In this document: positions 14,579-27,010 of the stretch, piece by piece | Layout: every line of letters begins with the position of its first letter | Position numbering within the stretch: the stretch's first letter is position 1 | The notes under the pieces: generated by a model | Told to the model about the DNA's origin: nothing | The model's input: the letters and a program-made list of their open reading frames with translations, nothing else | Databases searched by the model: none | Program-made: the position numbers and the translations under genes | Assembly: GCA_035772785.1 (NCBI GenBank) | Contig: JAOCPU010000011.1 | Location: 62,001-126,000, forward strand | Length of the DNA: 64,000 nt | DNA from: Phlebiopsis flavidoalba | Lineage: Eukaryota > Basidiomycota > Agaricomycetes > Polyporales > Phanerochaetaceae | Reading direction: 5' to 3'

Positions 14579-15650
14579 GAAGGTGCGTGTTACAGGAGTC
14601 CTAGTAGGCTCATGTTTCGCATGGTAGAATTACACGCATTCTTAGGACTGTGTTATATCTTTTTGGCTCAACTCCTTGACATTGATGTGCTTATACAAGT
14701 GATCCATGTGACCCCTATAGGATTTATCTGCAGACACATGTCAGGGTAGATTATGTAAGTTGTTATTAATCAATAGTACATTCATATAATACACCTGTTA
14801 TTAACTCTATTCTTATACACATCAAACATGACATAATCATAAACCTATGTATATTAAATATAGAGGTCGGACAGTAGATCTATTAACATAACAGCCAATA
14901 ATTAAACCATCATTAAACCCTATTATTCCCTTACATATCTTCCTAATTCTGTCCCAAAATACCAATATTCTAGATGTTAAAAGTTCTTAGCTTACACACT
15001 ATTTTCAACGTTTTTCTACCTCTTTCTATTCACCCCATTTAGTATCTATCTTGTTTCTAATACACTTTAAAACATATACCCTAAATCCATTCTTTCTTTT
15101 TTTTCATCCCCTTCCTTCCTACCCACACCTTTATACTATACTCCCCCAAATATTTACTAAATTAAACAAATAGAAATTACTATGGGACCTACAAGAAAAT
15201 TATGAACGGCCAACCCGCCCAAGATAGTCCCTCAAGAATAGGAGGCGGAGTGTTGTATCGACGTAGATGATCCCCTCGGCGGTGGTTGATGATAGCTGGA
15301 TTACTAAAATGATCTGTTACAGAAGGAGTCGCGGGCGTAGAGGGATTGAGTCTCAGATTTGAGCAAGGAAAGCCAAGAGTGAGGAAGGTGACGTAGAGGC
15401 CCGGCTAGAGCAAATGTAAGAAAAGTTGCGAAGAAAATACAGGACGCGATCAAATGGCATTCACGCCGATGCATCGGGATTTCAAGCGCACAGGTACGGC
15501 CGTTGCCAGCTCCTAGCCTAGTCTGTTGCGTTGTTGTTGTGAACCTGCACTACTCATGCAAACGAGATCCCCTATTGTCTATGTGATACCTAGCAGCTTA
15601 TTGCCTCTGCCACGAACCTGTATCGTCTCTCGGACCAAATACGTTTTTCT
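14579..15650. other. AT-rich intergenic region
   Basis: No gene seen. From about 14640 to 15180 the DNA is clearly AT-rich with long T- and A-runs and short TA-rich stretches, in contrast to its neighbours. From 15200 to 15650 composition returns to normal. It probably contains the PRMT3 promoter on the left and the P450 promoter or first exons on the right. Confidence 0.5.
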
Positions 15651-15949
15651 ACTTGCAGATAGATCACATCGCCCTCGAGGGACCGAACTCTGTGCTCAAT
15701 TACCGCGCCAACGTGAGGACTACGCGTTCTTGTCTTCATAGCGCGGTGCTAAGCTGCTGTTAACACTGCGGCTGCTAATATGCACTGTGCGAATATACAG
15801 CATCTATCATTCTAAGACTAGCATCTTCAATGGGTGCCAACCGACGTAACCCAATGATCAAGTCTTCCAAGCCCTCCTAGCGACAGGCTATTTGAACTGA
15901 GGCACATGATATATGGTTTATGGAGTGGTGTAGACTCCCCTGTTCGCTG

Positions 15950-17950
15950 ATTCACCAACCTTCGCTGACTACTCTACATCCCCAGCCCTCGTAGGTCGAC
16001 CCCATACACACCAACTGATTTTGTACGAACTATGGAAGAAACACATATATTCGAGGTCCATTACCAGTATTATCGTTTGGGTTTGTGTGTTCGTGACTAT
16101 TCTTTAACTCGGCGCATACTCAATGTCCACAGTGGGACCAACGTCTTTTTACCCTCGACCCGACCACGATGAACCACGTCATTCAGCACACCACAACATA
16201 TGAGAAACCGGTGCTTATCCCAGTCGGCAGCTGATCTCAGGCCTTATTGGTGTCGGAATGCTCTCTGCGGAAGGTCAAGTTCACAGACGGCAAAACGCGT
16301 AGCAATGCCGGCGTTCTCGGCCCAGGCCATGGGCGAGCTCTGGTTACCCCTAGTCTTCCACAAGGGCACCTTATTGGCGGCAGGAAAGGTGGACCTCTAT
16401 CATACGAGATGCTGGTATCCCAATCCATGATGAGGGCAGTTATGGATGTCTGTCTGTGGGCGAGTCGGGCTACATTGTTTGATCATGGGTATGCAGCATG
16501 GGGTAGTGCAGAGGCGTGCGTACCTTATTTGTTCATTGTCCATGCTGGGGGCTCAAAAATAGTAGGATTCGACTATGAATTTAACGCCATTCAGAATGAT
16601 GACCAATGAGCTTCTCAAAGCATACGTTGACATGTTCGAGGTTGCTGTCTCACGGCAATCTAGCGAATGGCGGCCACTTCTAAGTGCTTACATCCCCTTG
16701 GTAGACATAATCTTCGTACGTTTGAATTCTCGCGGTCATCCTCGTTAAGCTTACACCTGGTAGCCATCCAAACAGCCCACCCGTTTCGTTGCTAAATGCC
16801 AGCATACAAGTAATAGACGCGGGAGTAGCAGGCAGGCTTCATACAGGAGAAGAAGCAGAAGATGTTGGAGCAGCTCGGAGGCCCAAAGGGCAAAACATAT
16901 CAGGGCAAGGACCTTCTAAGCCTACTCTGTCAGTCACCATTGTTTTGCGCGCATGACGTACGCTCAAGGAACTTCACCTTCAATCCAGGTAAACGTCCCA
17001 ATTCTCTCCGTCGACCATTCCGCGCCGAGCAGCGCCTTTCGGATCAAGACCTTCTGCATAACATCAACACATTCATGTTCGCGAAGGAACAGCGACACCA
17101 CTTGGCTTCCTCTCGGCATGCACTTCACTTGGACTCTGTATCTGTGCTCCGCTTTATCCTGACGTCCAGGATCGGGTTACCACGCAGAGCTTCTCGCCCT
17201 GGTACCCACAGTACCTATCGGTTTTTCCCTCACACGACGATGAGATCCCAGTCTCTCTACGCCGCGCCGCAATCGCAAACGCGCCCTACACCGTTGAAAC
17301 GTTGATTCGCGGAGCACCCTGCGACTCATCCCAAAGCCTGTACACTCACGTCTTCGATTCGAGTTGCAACGAAGGACGACGTCGTGCCGGTGTCATCACC
17401 GATCAAGAGAAAGGGCCCGGATGGTGTCCATCAGGGAAGAGGACGTGAAGAATGTCTTCGTGCCACAAGGGGACGTTCATTCATGTCCCCAAAAAAAAAG
17501 TCGAGGGCTTTCAACCTCGACAAAGAGATTTGAGGGGGCCCAACGGCCTGGGCCTTTGAGTACGTTGACCTCGCTCGTGATTAATGTCATAACCTCTAAC
17601 TCTTCAATAGCACCAGATCGCTGGAACGATCTACCAGAGCGCCGTGAACACTGTACCTGGTCTCTACAACCACCTCCTTACTTTCTCTGCTGGTCCTCGG
17701 GTTCGTGATTTCTCACCGCACTAAGGCACATATAACTAAGACTGACTCCAGGGATGCATTGGCATGCGCATGTCTATCATCGAACTGAAGTCCTTCTTGT
17801 TCACGCTTTTCTCATACGAACTTCAAATTCTCGATCCTGCACCAGGGTGTTCAGATAGGCAAAGCCCACGAAAACGTGTGAGTGTTAGAAAACTGCGAGA
17901 GCGCCCATACAGATGCTAACGTTGTCTGTAGCGTGCTTACTCGTCCTTAG
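15950..17950 (+). CDS. Cytochrome P450 monooxygenase
   Basis: Heme-thiolate monooxygenase, normally ER-anchored; substrate unknown. Exons in order: RLFTLDPTTMNHVIQHTTTYEKP (16142-16210, beginning shown here only in part); GVGMLSAEGQVHRRQN then RVAMPAFSAQAM...LPLVFHKGT (16250-16375); GFDYEFNAIQND..ELLKAYVDMFEVAVS (16566-16650); KDLLSLLC; SDQDLLHNINTFMFA, the I-helix region, then FTWTLYLCSALS (16860-17160); IRVATKDDVVPVSSPIKRKGP (17355-17415); APDRW.DLPERRE and LLTFSAGPR (17610-17695); an intron; then CIGMRMSIIELKSFLFTLF with the heme-ligand Cys at 17755-17757; last exon VLTRP with the TAG at 17948-17950. The pattern FSAGPRxCIGMR with IELK fits a large basidiomycete P450 group, but I do not assign a CYP number. 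The membrane anchor and first exon were not found with certainty; they may lie at 15.5-16.1 kb. Confidence 0.85.
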
Positions 17951-20900
17951 TTGCCGGTGGGGACGGGAGAAAGACGCCGCTCGTAGCATCACTGCGCGTT
18001 TTTGATGGTCACACCGTATGTGCGGGGGGGAGAGCTAACTCATAATCGCTATGTGATTGAATCTGTATCCCATGGTATCTATATTCGGTCTAAGCACTGC
18101 GGTTCTTCGTCTTCGCCTATTTGTACTGTCGTGTTCACCATACTGTGATATCCATAGCTCATTACACAATATTCCTTTACAAAACACCGTATTCGTAAGA
18201 AGTGGGAAACCCTATCCACTGCTCCTAGTGTCCATATGTGGATCCGTACAATGTCTCTCCTTGACATACTCTCCCACGCCGTGTATCACCTCGTACTGGG
18301 CGCAAAGTCTCTCGGGCGATACGCAGCTCGAGATATGGGCTACTATCATCCGTCAGAGGCCGAACCAAGAAAGATGGACATGCAGATCGCGTTAACCACC
18401 GTTCTAACAAAAAGCTTTGACTGTCATAATCCGTGCCGAAGAATAAGGGGATGAGTAACAACACAACCGTCGCACAGTACCCGCAGTCCGACTCGCTTCC
18501 GGTTGATTGCCGCGGTGTCACTGTCGATTTGACAACACTCCATCTCGACCGGTAATGTTGTCTGTCTCGAGACAGAATGCGGATGGTCAGATGAATTGCA
18601 GTCAAATATTAACATCACATAGGACGTCCCACCGTGGACGTGGTCCAGCGGGCGAACTGGTCGCGCGAGGGTTGACGACGAATGTACCCGGGAGTGGTGG
18701 AGGTTAGGTGCATTGATCCCATGGTATGCTTCTTCGCGGCGTTGAGAACCTGGAGGGCCTGGATAACCGGGGGGCTCTTGCCATAGGATGGTGAAACACT
18801 AGAAATTTGTCTACATTGGGAGAGAAACTAGTGGGACACGTTGTCGTACCAAATAGCCGTCCCAGCTATTATCGTGAGGGGTAGAGCATAAAATGGCGGA
18901 TGTGGGTTACTCACTCGGTGTGGGCAGCCAATGCCGATGACACGATACGCTCGTCCGACAGGAACCCGTTTGAGGGGGATGAGGGGGGAATAGTGCAGAA
19001 CGCGCATGATGGCAGCAGAATTACGTGTCTGACACGTATGAGGAACGATTACAGATGGTAGGATGGACGCCCAGCCAGCGCTGACCTCACCTAATCATCG
19101 AAGTATTGGGGTCCTCTGGAAGATCCGATCTAGCGCGATGAGCAAAGAGTGGGAACAACAGCTTCTTAAACCCAACGCTCGACCGCGGCATGGCTTAATC
19201 AATCACGGAGATCTTAGCCTGAATCCTCACTGGATTCCCAAGTACTCTGGGCACAAGGCTCACCTAGTATGTCAACGCCGACTTCGCGAAAGCTCGCGAG
19301 GTCTTGTTGGTCAGACATTCGCGCCGGGCCACTTGACGTCCGTCGATTGATAGCTCCTATATTTAGTTAAATCGTTGATTCATTAAGTATGTCGTAGCGT
19401 GCTTTTTATTTGTATTCGTCATACTCCTTTCCGACGCGGACGAGCTCCTCCCTCAGCCAAGAACTCGGAGCCCTCGTGCAAAATAAAGAATACAAGTCCC
19501 GCGACTCGTGGGTCGGTTGTTGCTGCTCAGTGAAGCGCATTGTAACCCTTGAAACCTGCACGACGACTTTGTGATGTCGAGTTCAGCCTTTTTCTCCAGC
19601 TGGTAGAGAGGAAGAAAGTCTTAATGATTTCTTCTATGTGGAGCGATGGTAGCGGTTGCGTCCGGGATATCCCGCTGCCCTTTGACTTGTCAATATGTGT
19701 GAATTTAAGCTTTGACAATGTTTCTGATATATTGGAAGGGGACGGCAGTGCCACAGGACGACGTATTTACCGTTAGAAAGAAGCCCACATTTATGCAGAG
19801 ACATCCATGAATCGAACATCTGCTAATGCACGTCCCCGCCGCTAGGGCCGGGGTCATGAGTCGGTGGCTGGTTAATGGTTTGACTAGGGTCGCATAAACA
19901 GATTTGATATATTCAATTCAGCAAGGAGTTAATTTTGTATTGTTGCATGTTGTAGATATTAGCCCGCCACATGATAGGGAATGGTTTCCTGAACGCATGT
20001 ACCCGTCTGCGGTTGCCAGCCAGCCTGCACAGAAGACGACATCTGAGTAGGAATCTGCGGATAACGTTGCTTTCACACAGCGCCATCCGTAGTACGTTGA
20101 AGACTGCGTCCCGGGATAGAGCCGAGATACTAGGCGAATTATAATATTGCGTGTTAGTACCACCCAAGTCTATACGTGATTCATACGTCCGCCTAAATAG
20201 GCCTCAATCTGTTGCTCGGCATCGAGGGGGCAGAACAATTAAATTGAGGCCTCTCGCTACGAGGACGATATCGACTTTGACATCAATCGCAAACGGTCGT
20301 CAAGAAGTGCAGGGATGGTGCCACGTTATAGAAGTCACTTCATGACGAGTCCTGGGCAGGCACTGTAGCATCCTGGTGTTCTTCATGCCGGTGTCGTTCG
20401 GGAGGCTCATCGCTCCGGTAAAACGTCTTAGCGGCCAGCTAACACGCTAATAGCACAACGCTTAATTCATGGGGCTGACTGAGCAACTGACGTGGTCGCG
20501 ACTGTCTGCGCTGTTCTCTGCGCTGGTGTTCACCTGTGAGCGTGATGTATAGAAATTAGTGACGAATCGGTTTGTTTAGACATCTCGGTACTTCCCCAAC
20601 CGCGTTCAAACACTCACCTTGTGAAGCGTACGGTGCTTTGATGAAGCGGCTGCTATCATGGGTCAGACAGGAGCTGTCCCATGGCGAGGTGTGCGTATGT
20701 GGTCAACAATTTCTGTAAGGGAGGCTCTCTCGCGCCTTTACGTAGGCTTTCGAGCTATGCTACTGACCTGTGAGAATAGTTATTACCGTATCACCACTTT
20801 AAAACGGCTTGCTTGAATTTAACTCATTAAGATCACATAAAGCCTCTCGGCGCTAATTCTCGAGTCTCACCAGTACTTCGCGCTTAGTGCCAAACTGAGC

Positions 20901-21185
20901 GGAGCTGTCGTCGTGTCCCTCTCGTCGGCTCAGATCAACATATCGGATGACTCAAACATGCGCATAGATTGTATACATAGCCCAATACATCTTTTCTATA
21001 GCTCTTGGAGCGCTGATTTTGTGGAGGATAGCATATACTGTTTTTAGTTTACTGTCTAATATCTATAAGCTGTTTTTATAACTGCTGAGGGCGTATTTAC
21101 AAAACTTTTGTGAACATAACTACGTTGCTAAAAGCGTTGGAGCTTATGAGCTAGCAAAATTCGCAAAGCAAGCGGGGGTCGTACT
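17951..21185. other. Unassigned 3.2-kb stretch with possible minus-strand exons
   Basis: No recognisable gene. Possible coding on the minus strand between 19350 and 18600: an ATG-led exon MSDQQDLASFREVGVDIL followed by GTGAGC (about 19310-19255), a stretch NGFLSDERIVSSALAAHTE followed by GTGAGT (about 18965-18910), and GTAIWYDNVSH (about 18865). They look spliced but match no family I know. A minus-strand frame at 18605-18225 contains a hydr​ophobic run CGYCATVVLLLIPLFFG. From 19400 to 21185 I see only short open frames, with AT-rich DNA around 20950-21150. Confidence 0.25.
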
Positions 21186-21272
21186 GGACACTGTAGGGGA
21201 TTTGAACCCACGGCCTTGCCGCAAGTACTAATGCAAGAGCGGGGGCGCGCTAGACCACTGCGCCAAGTGCCC
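21186..21272 (-). tRNA. tRNA gene, probably tRNA-Ala(UGC) with a short intron
   Basis: Minus-strand cloverleaf. The acceptor stem GGGCACT (21272-21266) pairs with AGTGTCC (21192-21186), with one G-T. The D stem GCGC/GCGC contains an A box TGGCGCAGTGG, and GGTTCAAATCC is a perfect B box in the T arm. The anticodon arm can fold as CCGC...GCGG with loop CTTGCAT, giving anticodon TGC. About 12 extra bases relative to a standard tRNA fit a short intron (near TTAGTAC) directly 3' of the anticodon, the usual place. GCA (Cys) would be the other reading of the loop. The T stem is imperfect, so sequence errors or a degenerate gene are possible. Confidence 0.6.
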
Positions 21273-21963
21273 TGAAAGAAAATTCAATATTGAAATACGA
21301 GATCCATGCATAGAATCTGAAGAGACCGATGGAGGGGCAGGGATCCCCGAGTGCCTTACTTGCAGGCAGCGGCGAACTTTTTGACCTGCCACGGTCTAGA
21401 CCTCAGACCGTGAGAGAACTGTGGCCGAGATCTGCTTGATTTTACCCACGACTCACCACCCAGTACATGCGGGGGGGGTGCATAGAAACCGACCGGGTGC
21501 CGGGGATCCGTAAGTCCCCCCATCGACCCATAGCTCACTAATAAAAAGACGACTGAAAAAGGCATTGCAGCCGCATAAAGTCACTCACAATATCACAGGA
21601 CAAAAACAAAAAAAGAGAAGAAAAAAAAGCCCCGATATATAAAAAAAACACACCGAGATCTGGTTTAAGCAAAAAGAGCCAACTTCTATCATATTGATGG
21701 GCGCTCTGCGGGAAATGTAACTTCCAACTGCTGGGGATCTTGCAAGCGTTCAGATGATGTTAGATGCCAAAAGTCAGGGCGCTGCAACGAGGCGCAAACT
21801 TTCACAGTACTACTCCTACCTTTCTTCGTGACTTGTGGGTCCTGAAAAGGTCCCTTTCCTGCGTGGCCCATGAATAAACGACGGAGGTCATAGGGCTAGC
21901 TGCAAGCTCCTCAGCGGTGTAGATTGTGTCGCGTCAGAGTCACGCTAATCTAATTGCTAGCCA
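21273..21963. other. Spacer with A-rich tract upstream of copy C
   Basis: No gene seen. 21598-21660 is strongly A-rich (several A6-A8 runs). A minus-strand open frame at 21565-21356 of 69 codons has no recognisable motif. The stretch starts about 80 bp beyond the tRNA 5' end. Confidence 0.35.
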
Positions 21964-24763
21964 ATGGCAAACGCTCCTCCAACGAGCCCACCCTCTTCTA
22001 CGAACATCCGGATACTTCGAGGTCGCGGCGGACGTCCCAAATGGGCAGGGTTAAGTGAAAGCGAACTGGAACCAAGTTTTTCAGCAATGTGGACAGGTGC
22101 GGAAAGCGGTGACCAAAGCCGTGCGCTGTAAGGAAACAAGGGCAACCGCTGATCGCAATAAATGGACGATCCTCTTCACAAATGTGTTCGAAGGGGTGAG
22201 GCTATTCAATCACGTTTAATCTGGTTTTTTACGCGCTCCCGAGGCGTAAAGATCGTGTTAGCGGAAAATGGCTCTAGCGACGCTACAGGCAAACCGTCCC
22301 AGGGGTGTGGTCCCGGCCTTTCATCCTGGTCCCTCTCCCACTCGCCACGACTGGACAGTGCAACTGCCTTCGCGTCCTCTGTTCCCACATTATCGTTCGC
22401 AGCGATCTGACGGATCATCCACTGTACGAAGCAGATGCGCAAGAATTTGTTCAGATGGTTCCGCGCGGCGGGCCCCCGTGTGTCCGTACGGGTGTGAAAT
22501 ATCAACATTGGGCGTGGCACCCCGTGAGCACCGTGGAGTATTGGCCAAGAGGCACACCGCAAAAATTATGCGCGAACCATGCATCGAAAGTCTGGACAAG
22601 GCTCTTGAGACGATGCCAGAATTTACATTGCGAACATACGAATCCTATATACTAATAATCTTTACTGCGCACGTAAGTGTGAAAGTTGTCATTTTGTCGC
22701 ATTTGCAATTGAGTATGCTCTCAAGAAAACTGGGAAACAAATTCAGAGTCGAAGATTTTCGCAGGGAGTTCACCAAGGTGGTGAAAAATATTACATAGAG
22801 AAAATATTTGCCCGCTGCTGACGGCGTGATAGTTTTGGTGCCAATAGTCGAGTATGTAGTCAACGGCTAGGCATCAGCCTCGTTTACTCAGAGAGATGAC
22901 GGAACTTTAGAGCAAGGCTAGTCTTGTCCGGGGGTACCCGCGGCCTATGGATTTGTATCTTTTGGTGCAAGGGAAGAGGGTAGAGTATTATCTGCATCTG
23001 TGTTTGTACTTAACTTTAAGCTAATAAACTTCCAGCCGAATCAGCAATGACGCCATGAATGGAGCGACTTTGAACGACTTTCCGTTATCCAAGTCCAGTA
23101 TCACGAGCCCAAGTTCCAAAATGTCTTCCGGGCTCCGTTCAAGTATCGTCCAGGTCCGGGTGGACCCAAGCGAGACATAAGCGGCGACACAGCATCGGTA
23201 AGAGTAATCCTCGTTGCAGAGTTTCATAACGTTGATGTTCCTTGAGGCCCTGTGGCCGCCAGCACGAGCTCGAAACAGAGGGATAGTGATACCGACGAGG
23301 CGCAACGATCGCCAACAGGAGGCTGTAAAAGAAAGGAGATGGCCGATGGGAGGAAGCCGTACAGCGAGACAGGGAACAGCGCGTCCTAGCGAAAGCTGAG
23401 TGTGTGAGGAAAGCGAGGCGTATGCTCCTTGCCCTACACAGGGCGCATGGAGGCACAGGCGGGGCCGAGAATCGTGCAACTATGGACAGGAACAACGCCG
23501 AGGAGGCCCATCTTGCTTTACGGGGCGGTCGGCTTCTGACGCAATAAGGTCTGTGTCGGGGCAAGTTTCCACCGCAGCAGGCGGGGAGGTGCTGAGTTAT
23601 GAAACTGCGCAAGTCTGACGAACGAAGTGTGCGCGAGGCGGAGCGGGGCCCTGGAGTTCTGGGCCCACGGCGGCTTAGTGCGGCGGTGAAAAACCGCTTT
23701 ATATGTCAGGAAAGCCATCGCGCGGCGTGGGAAGATCGCACTAAGGTGTCGGGAGAAACAACATGAGACCCGTTCGTACCGCGTACAGGATCATGTTGGG
23801 CCTTTGTTTGATGCCAGAAAAGCCGAAATTCTCCCAACGCGTGAAACGCAAGGCAGCCGAGAGGAATGAAAAGAGGGTGTTTGAAGAGACGAAGGAGCCG
23901 GTGGACGATGAGACAAGGCGGCGGCAAGAGCTGGAAGAATCCATCCGAAAGATACGGGCGCTGCGGAATTGGAGGAGGACCGACCGCCGCGAGAGGCTGT
24001 TAAAGAGCAACAGGAGGCACGCGAGAGGGAGGAGGGCAGGAGCTCCGTCGACTTGCAGCAGAACGACTCGCACAAAGTGTGGGGCCGAACGAGAACGGAG
24101 GGAACGGGAGGCAAGGGAAGAGGCTGAACGAGCGCGGCGGTGGGCGGCGGAGCTGGCCGCACAGCGGAGCGACTGAGCGTAAGGAGCGCGAGGAAAGGGA
24201 GAGGTCGGCCCGAGAGCAGAGAGAACGAGAAGAAGACGAGGCGCGCCGCCAGAGGTGCTCTACATGGAGGCTTCTGCCAAAGAGAGAAGGCGTGTGCTGG
24301 GAGCGCTATCGACTGTGCCCGGTGGCACATCAACAGACCCAGTGGCAGTGTGGACCTTTCACCAAGGAGTCAACCGACTCCTTGCTATCAGCGCAGAGTT
24401 TGACGAGCTCAAATTCGGCGAGGTGGCGACCACTCACGTTTGAGAGCATTCCTTGGCCCATCCTCAAGTCCCCCGTTTGTATGCTCGTCTGGAAGACATC
24501 GAGTGGGCCGCGGTAGAGCAGTTTCTTTGCCTCCGCAAAGCAATTTCTTGGACCAGCGGAATATAAAGCGGGCGGTGTTGACAGAAGCTCACCGTAGATT
24601 CCCCCAGTGACAAAATGGCGGTCGCTGCGAGGATTGCTCACACACCGTGCTCTGATACTGATGGCTGCGACAACGTTTGGAAGATGCGGGAAAACATTGT
24701 TGCTCAAGCCCTTACTCCGATTGGCGAGCCTCGCGGGAGACAAAGGATGACAGACCCGGATAA
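21964..24763 (+). CDS. RRM / coiled-coil / HPDKW protein, copy C
   Basis: Third copy. The start ATG at 21964 gives MANAPPTSPP, matching the start of copy A, followed by LEVAADVP, NKWTILFTNVFEG and MALATLQ (RRM-like 1, 22000-22290; compare MALATLQ in copy A). RRM-like 2: FVQMVPRGGPP / VSTVEYWPRG / ETMPEFTLRTYESY (22445-22650). Coiled coil 23760-24280 with RRRQELEESIRKIRALR, nearly the same as LEDSIRKMKLMR in copy A. C-terminal module: RWRPLTFESIPWPILKSP (about 24425), then DIEWAAVEQF (about 24497), EAHRR followed by a frame-broken HPDKW equivalent (about 24590), and NIVAQALTP close to the stop at 24761-24763. The phrase LTFxxIPWP is typical of the NFKBIL1-like C-terminus. Short introns (e.g. 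about 22660-22790) and one-base shifts interrupt it. RNA binding is inferred from the RRMs only. Confidence 0.64.
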
Positions 24764-25190
24764 AAATTGTGCAGACTTCGTGCAAATAACAGCTTCTGTA
24801 TTTTGAACGTGTTTATTCCACATGGTTTGTGTATTAGATTGTTAATATAAAATTGGGGAGCGGGTGCCGTCGTACCTTCTTCAGTTCCCCATCGTACAAA
24901 CAAACGTAAAAAGGAGAGGATACGGGAACAATGGGCAAGCTCACTAATTGCCAGGTCGTCTTTTGTCCGATGGCACCGCCGTGCATCAAATGATAGTCAA
25001 CGATAGTGGGTCGGGGAGGAGGGAATTATGCTGCAATATGAACTACTATCCTGACATATGATTATCCTGAATTACGATAGGGTGTGGTGTGTATATGGCT
25101 AGTCACAAGAAATGTGTGCATAATGCAAGAAGAGAGGCAAGCCGATTACTGTGTCTGATACACAGGCCCCCAGGTAGTGCTGGTTACGTC
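24764..25190. other. Intergenic spacer after copy C
   Basis: Convergent region between copy C (+) and the coiled-coil candidate (-). No gene, repeat or clear signal; mixed composition. Confidence 0.4.
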
Positions 25191-27010
25191 TTTTGGGGTT
25201 TTGCGCCCCTTGACCCTCCCGTATTCTGACTTCCCGTCTCCGCGCCCTTCTCGGAGTGGGGGGCCACCCTTCCTTGAATCGGCTCCAATACCTCTGATTC
25301 TTCGCAATCCGCGTCCCAACGTCTTGTCAGGCGCACGCCTCGGGACCTGTGACCGGGCAACGCTTGCAACGAACCCCTCCTTCTCCCGCGCGGCAGGAGC
25401 TCAACCCGGAGCCGATTCCGTCTCCGCCGGCTACCTTGTTCCATCTCGGCGGCCGGAGGCGCGCCTTGTCTTGGACGAGGGAAGCCGGTCGCGCTCGAGC
25501 GTGATCGCGGCGGTGTTAGTTTCTGCTGCGCGAGCCTCGATTGAGGCGGTCCGGCGCCATTCCCAGAGAGCTCAGCCGGAAACGCGGTGTACTCGCCAGC
25601 GCACAGCGTGTTCAGCCTCGGCGCGCAGCGTGTCCCGTGTCCGCCGCCGCCTTGCGCGCCTTGCTTGCTGCGCTGCGCTCGCGGGGCGGCCTCGGCGAAG
25701 CGTGCGGCGTCCCGGTCCGCTTGGTTGCGTGCGCCAGCTCGGTGAGGATGGTAACCCTGATTCTGGGCGAGGGCTTGATGTGCAAAAGCGGATAGCTCAT
25801 TGTAGCTCGCTTAGACATGCGTTCTTTCTTCTCCAACGTTGTGCTTTCTGGCAAGGAATCGGGGCTGTGAACTTGACGATTTCACGGAGCGCATGATTTC
25901 TTCCAACGGGGGGCCGTCGAGAGGTTGAACTTATTGAGTTTCTCAGCTTCAAGCTCTTGTCGTAGCGTCTCATTTGTCTGCTTCATCGCACCATATCTCG
26001 GTCTAAATTTCGCCTGTGCGCTCCTGCGACAGAGTCACAACCTCCTGGTTGTGGTCTTCCCAGCTGCGCCACAAGAGCATACAGTGACGCCAGTACGCCT
26101 TTCTAACCTTACCAGAATATGGTAAGGCGAGATATTTTCGGCTTACGTTAGGAGGAAATGAAATAGATGATGCGAATAACTGCCCGAGAAGACGAAGGCC
26201 CCGGCACATCCTCGATCTGGCATCCCTCGTAGCACATGCGACCCGCTTCGCAGGATTAGGCTCCTCGCCTTGTCAGCCCGCTTCGAGTCGGCCCGCTTCC
26301 TGTAATGGCATGTGGCCGGTGCATGGAGGCATAGTATTCCTGCGTAAAGATCCTGACATGGGTTGTGGTGGCAGTGGTGGGTCCTGCGGATATGCGTAGT
26401 ATGTAATTGTGCCGCTGGAGGCGAACGTCATGGTATGCCTGCCAACCTTGACTTCCGGCAGAGTTTCGACTGCCTCGTCGCAAAATTTTGAAACGCTAAT
26501 AAAAGTGTGCGTGTGGGAGTAAAAAGAAGAAGTCTGATGAAGCGTGTGTGGGAAGAGAACAAGAAACAGACAGCCTCGTACAGGCGAGCGGGCGGGCAGG
26601 GGCGGGAGGGACTAGGTAAATCGGCCCTGTCCATATTTGCTCACGGACGGCATTCGTGGCACTCCTGATTAATATCCAGCGATGTCCGCCCGCCCGCTGA
26701 TTGGGTGCGCATTGCCCGACTCCCGTCGGTCGCACTGTTTCTGTAGGCCACTACTGCCTGCATCTTCGCGGCTGCCTTGGAGAGTAGCTGAGTGAGGCTA
26801 GGGCGGTGCTGTGCGGGTTTTGCGGTGCCGGTGGGCCTCACATCATTCGGATTGGCTGGCTCCCTATGGATGATGACGACGCGCGCAGAGTCGACGGTGC
26901 GGGTGCGTTGGGCGCATCTGGTGTCGGTACTACGCGGAACAGCAGGCTAAGGGTCTGGCCACTAGAGAGGCCTGATTGCGAAAGGCAACGTTCAGTTAAA
27001 GGGTACACCT
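25190..27010 (-). CDS. Hypothetical coiled-coil protein (low certainty)
   Basis: Not recognised. Minus-strand stretches in protein-like order: a Ser/Thr-rich piece LLFRVVPTPDAPNAP (about 26935); SLTQLLSKAAAKMQAVVAYR (about 26785-26730); EDHNQEVVTLSQERTGEI (about 26060); MKQTNETLRQELEAEKLNKF (about 25990-25935); SEAF-type Ala/Arg-rich helix NQADRDAARFAEAA (about 25710) and DTLRAEAEHAVRW (about 25620). The Glu/Arg/Ala composition and the RQELEAEKL heptads suggest a coiled coil. The opposite strand carries a 239-codon open frame (25177-25896) that is Arg/Ser-rich and motif-free; I take that as the shadow, but the choice of strand is not certain. Confidence 0.35.

Noticed and set aside
21186..21660. 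tRNA-derived SINE (tRNA-like head plus A-rich tail)
   Set aside because: The A-rich tract is over 300 bp away and upstream of the tRNA (the tRNA is on the minus strand), so it is on the wrong side for a SINE tail.
25177..25896. 239-codon plus-strand open frame
   Set aside because: Arg/Ser/Ala-rich with no motif; the opposite strand shows heptad-like coiled-coil pieces. Not fully excluded, but I preferred the minus strand.
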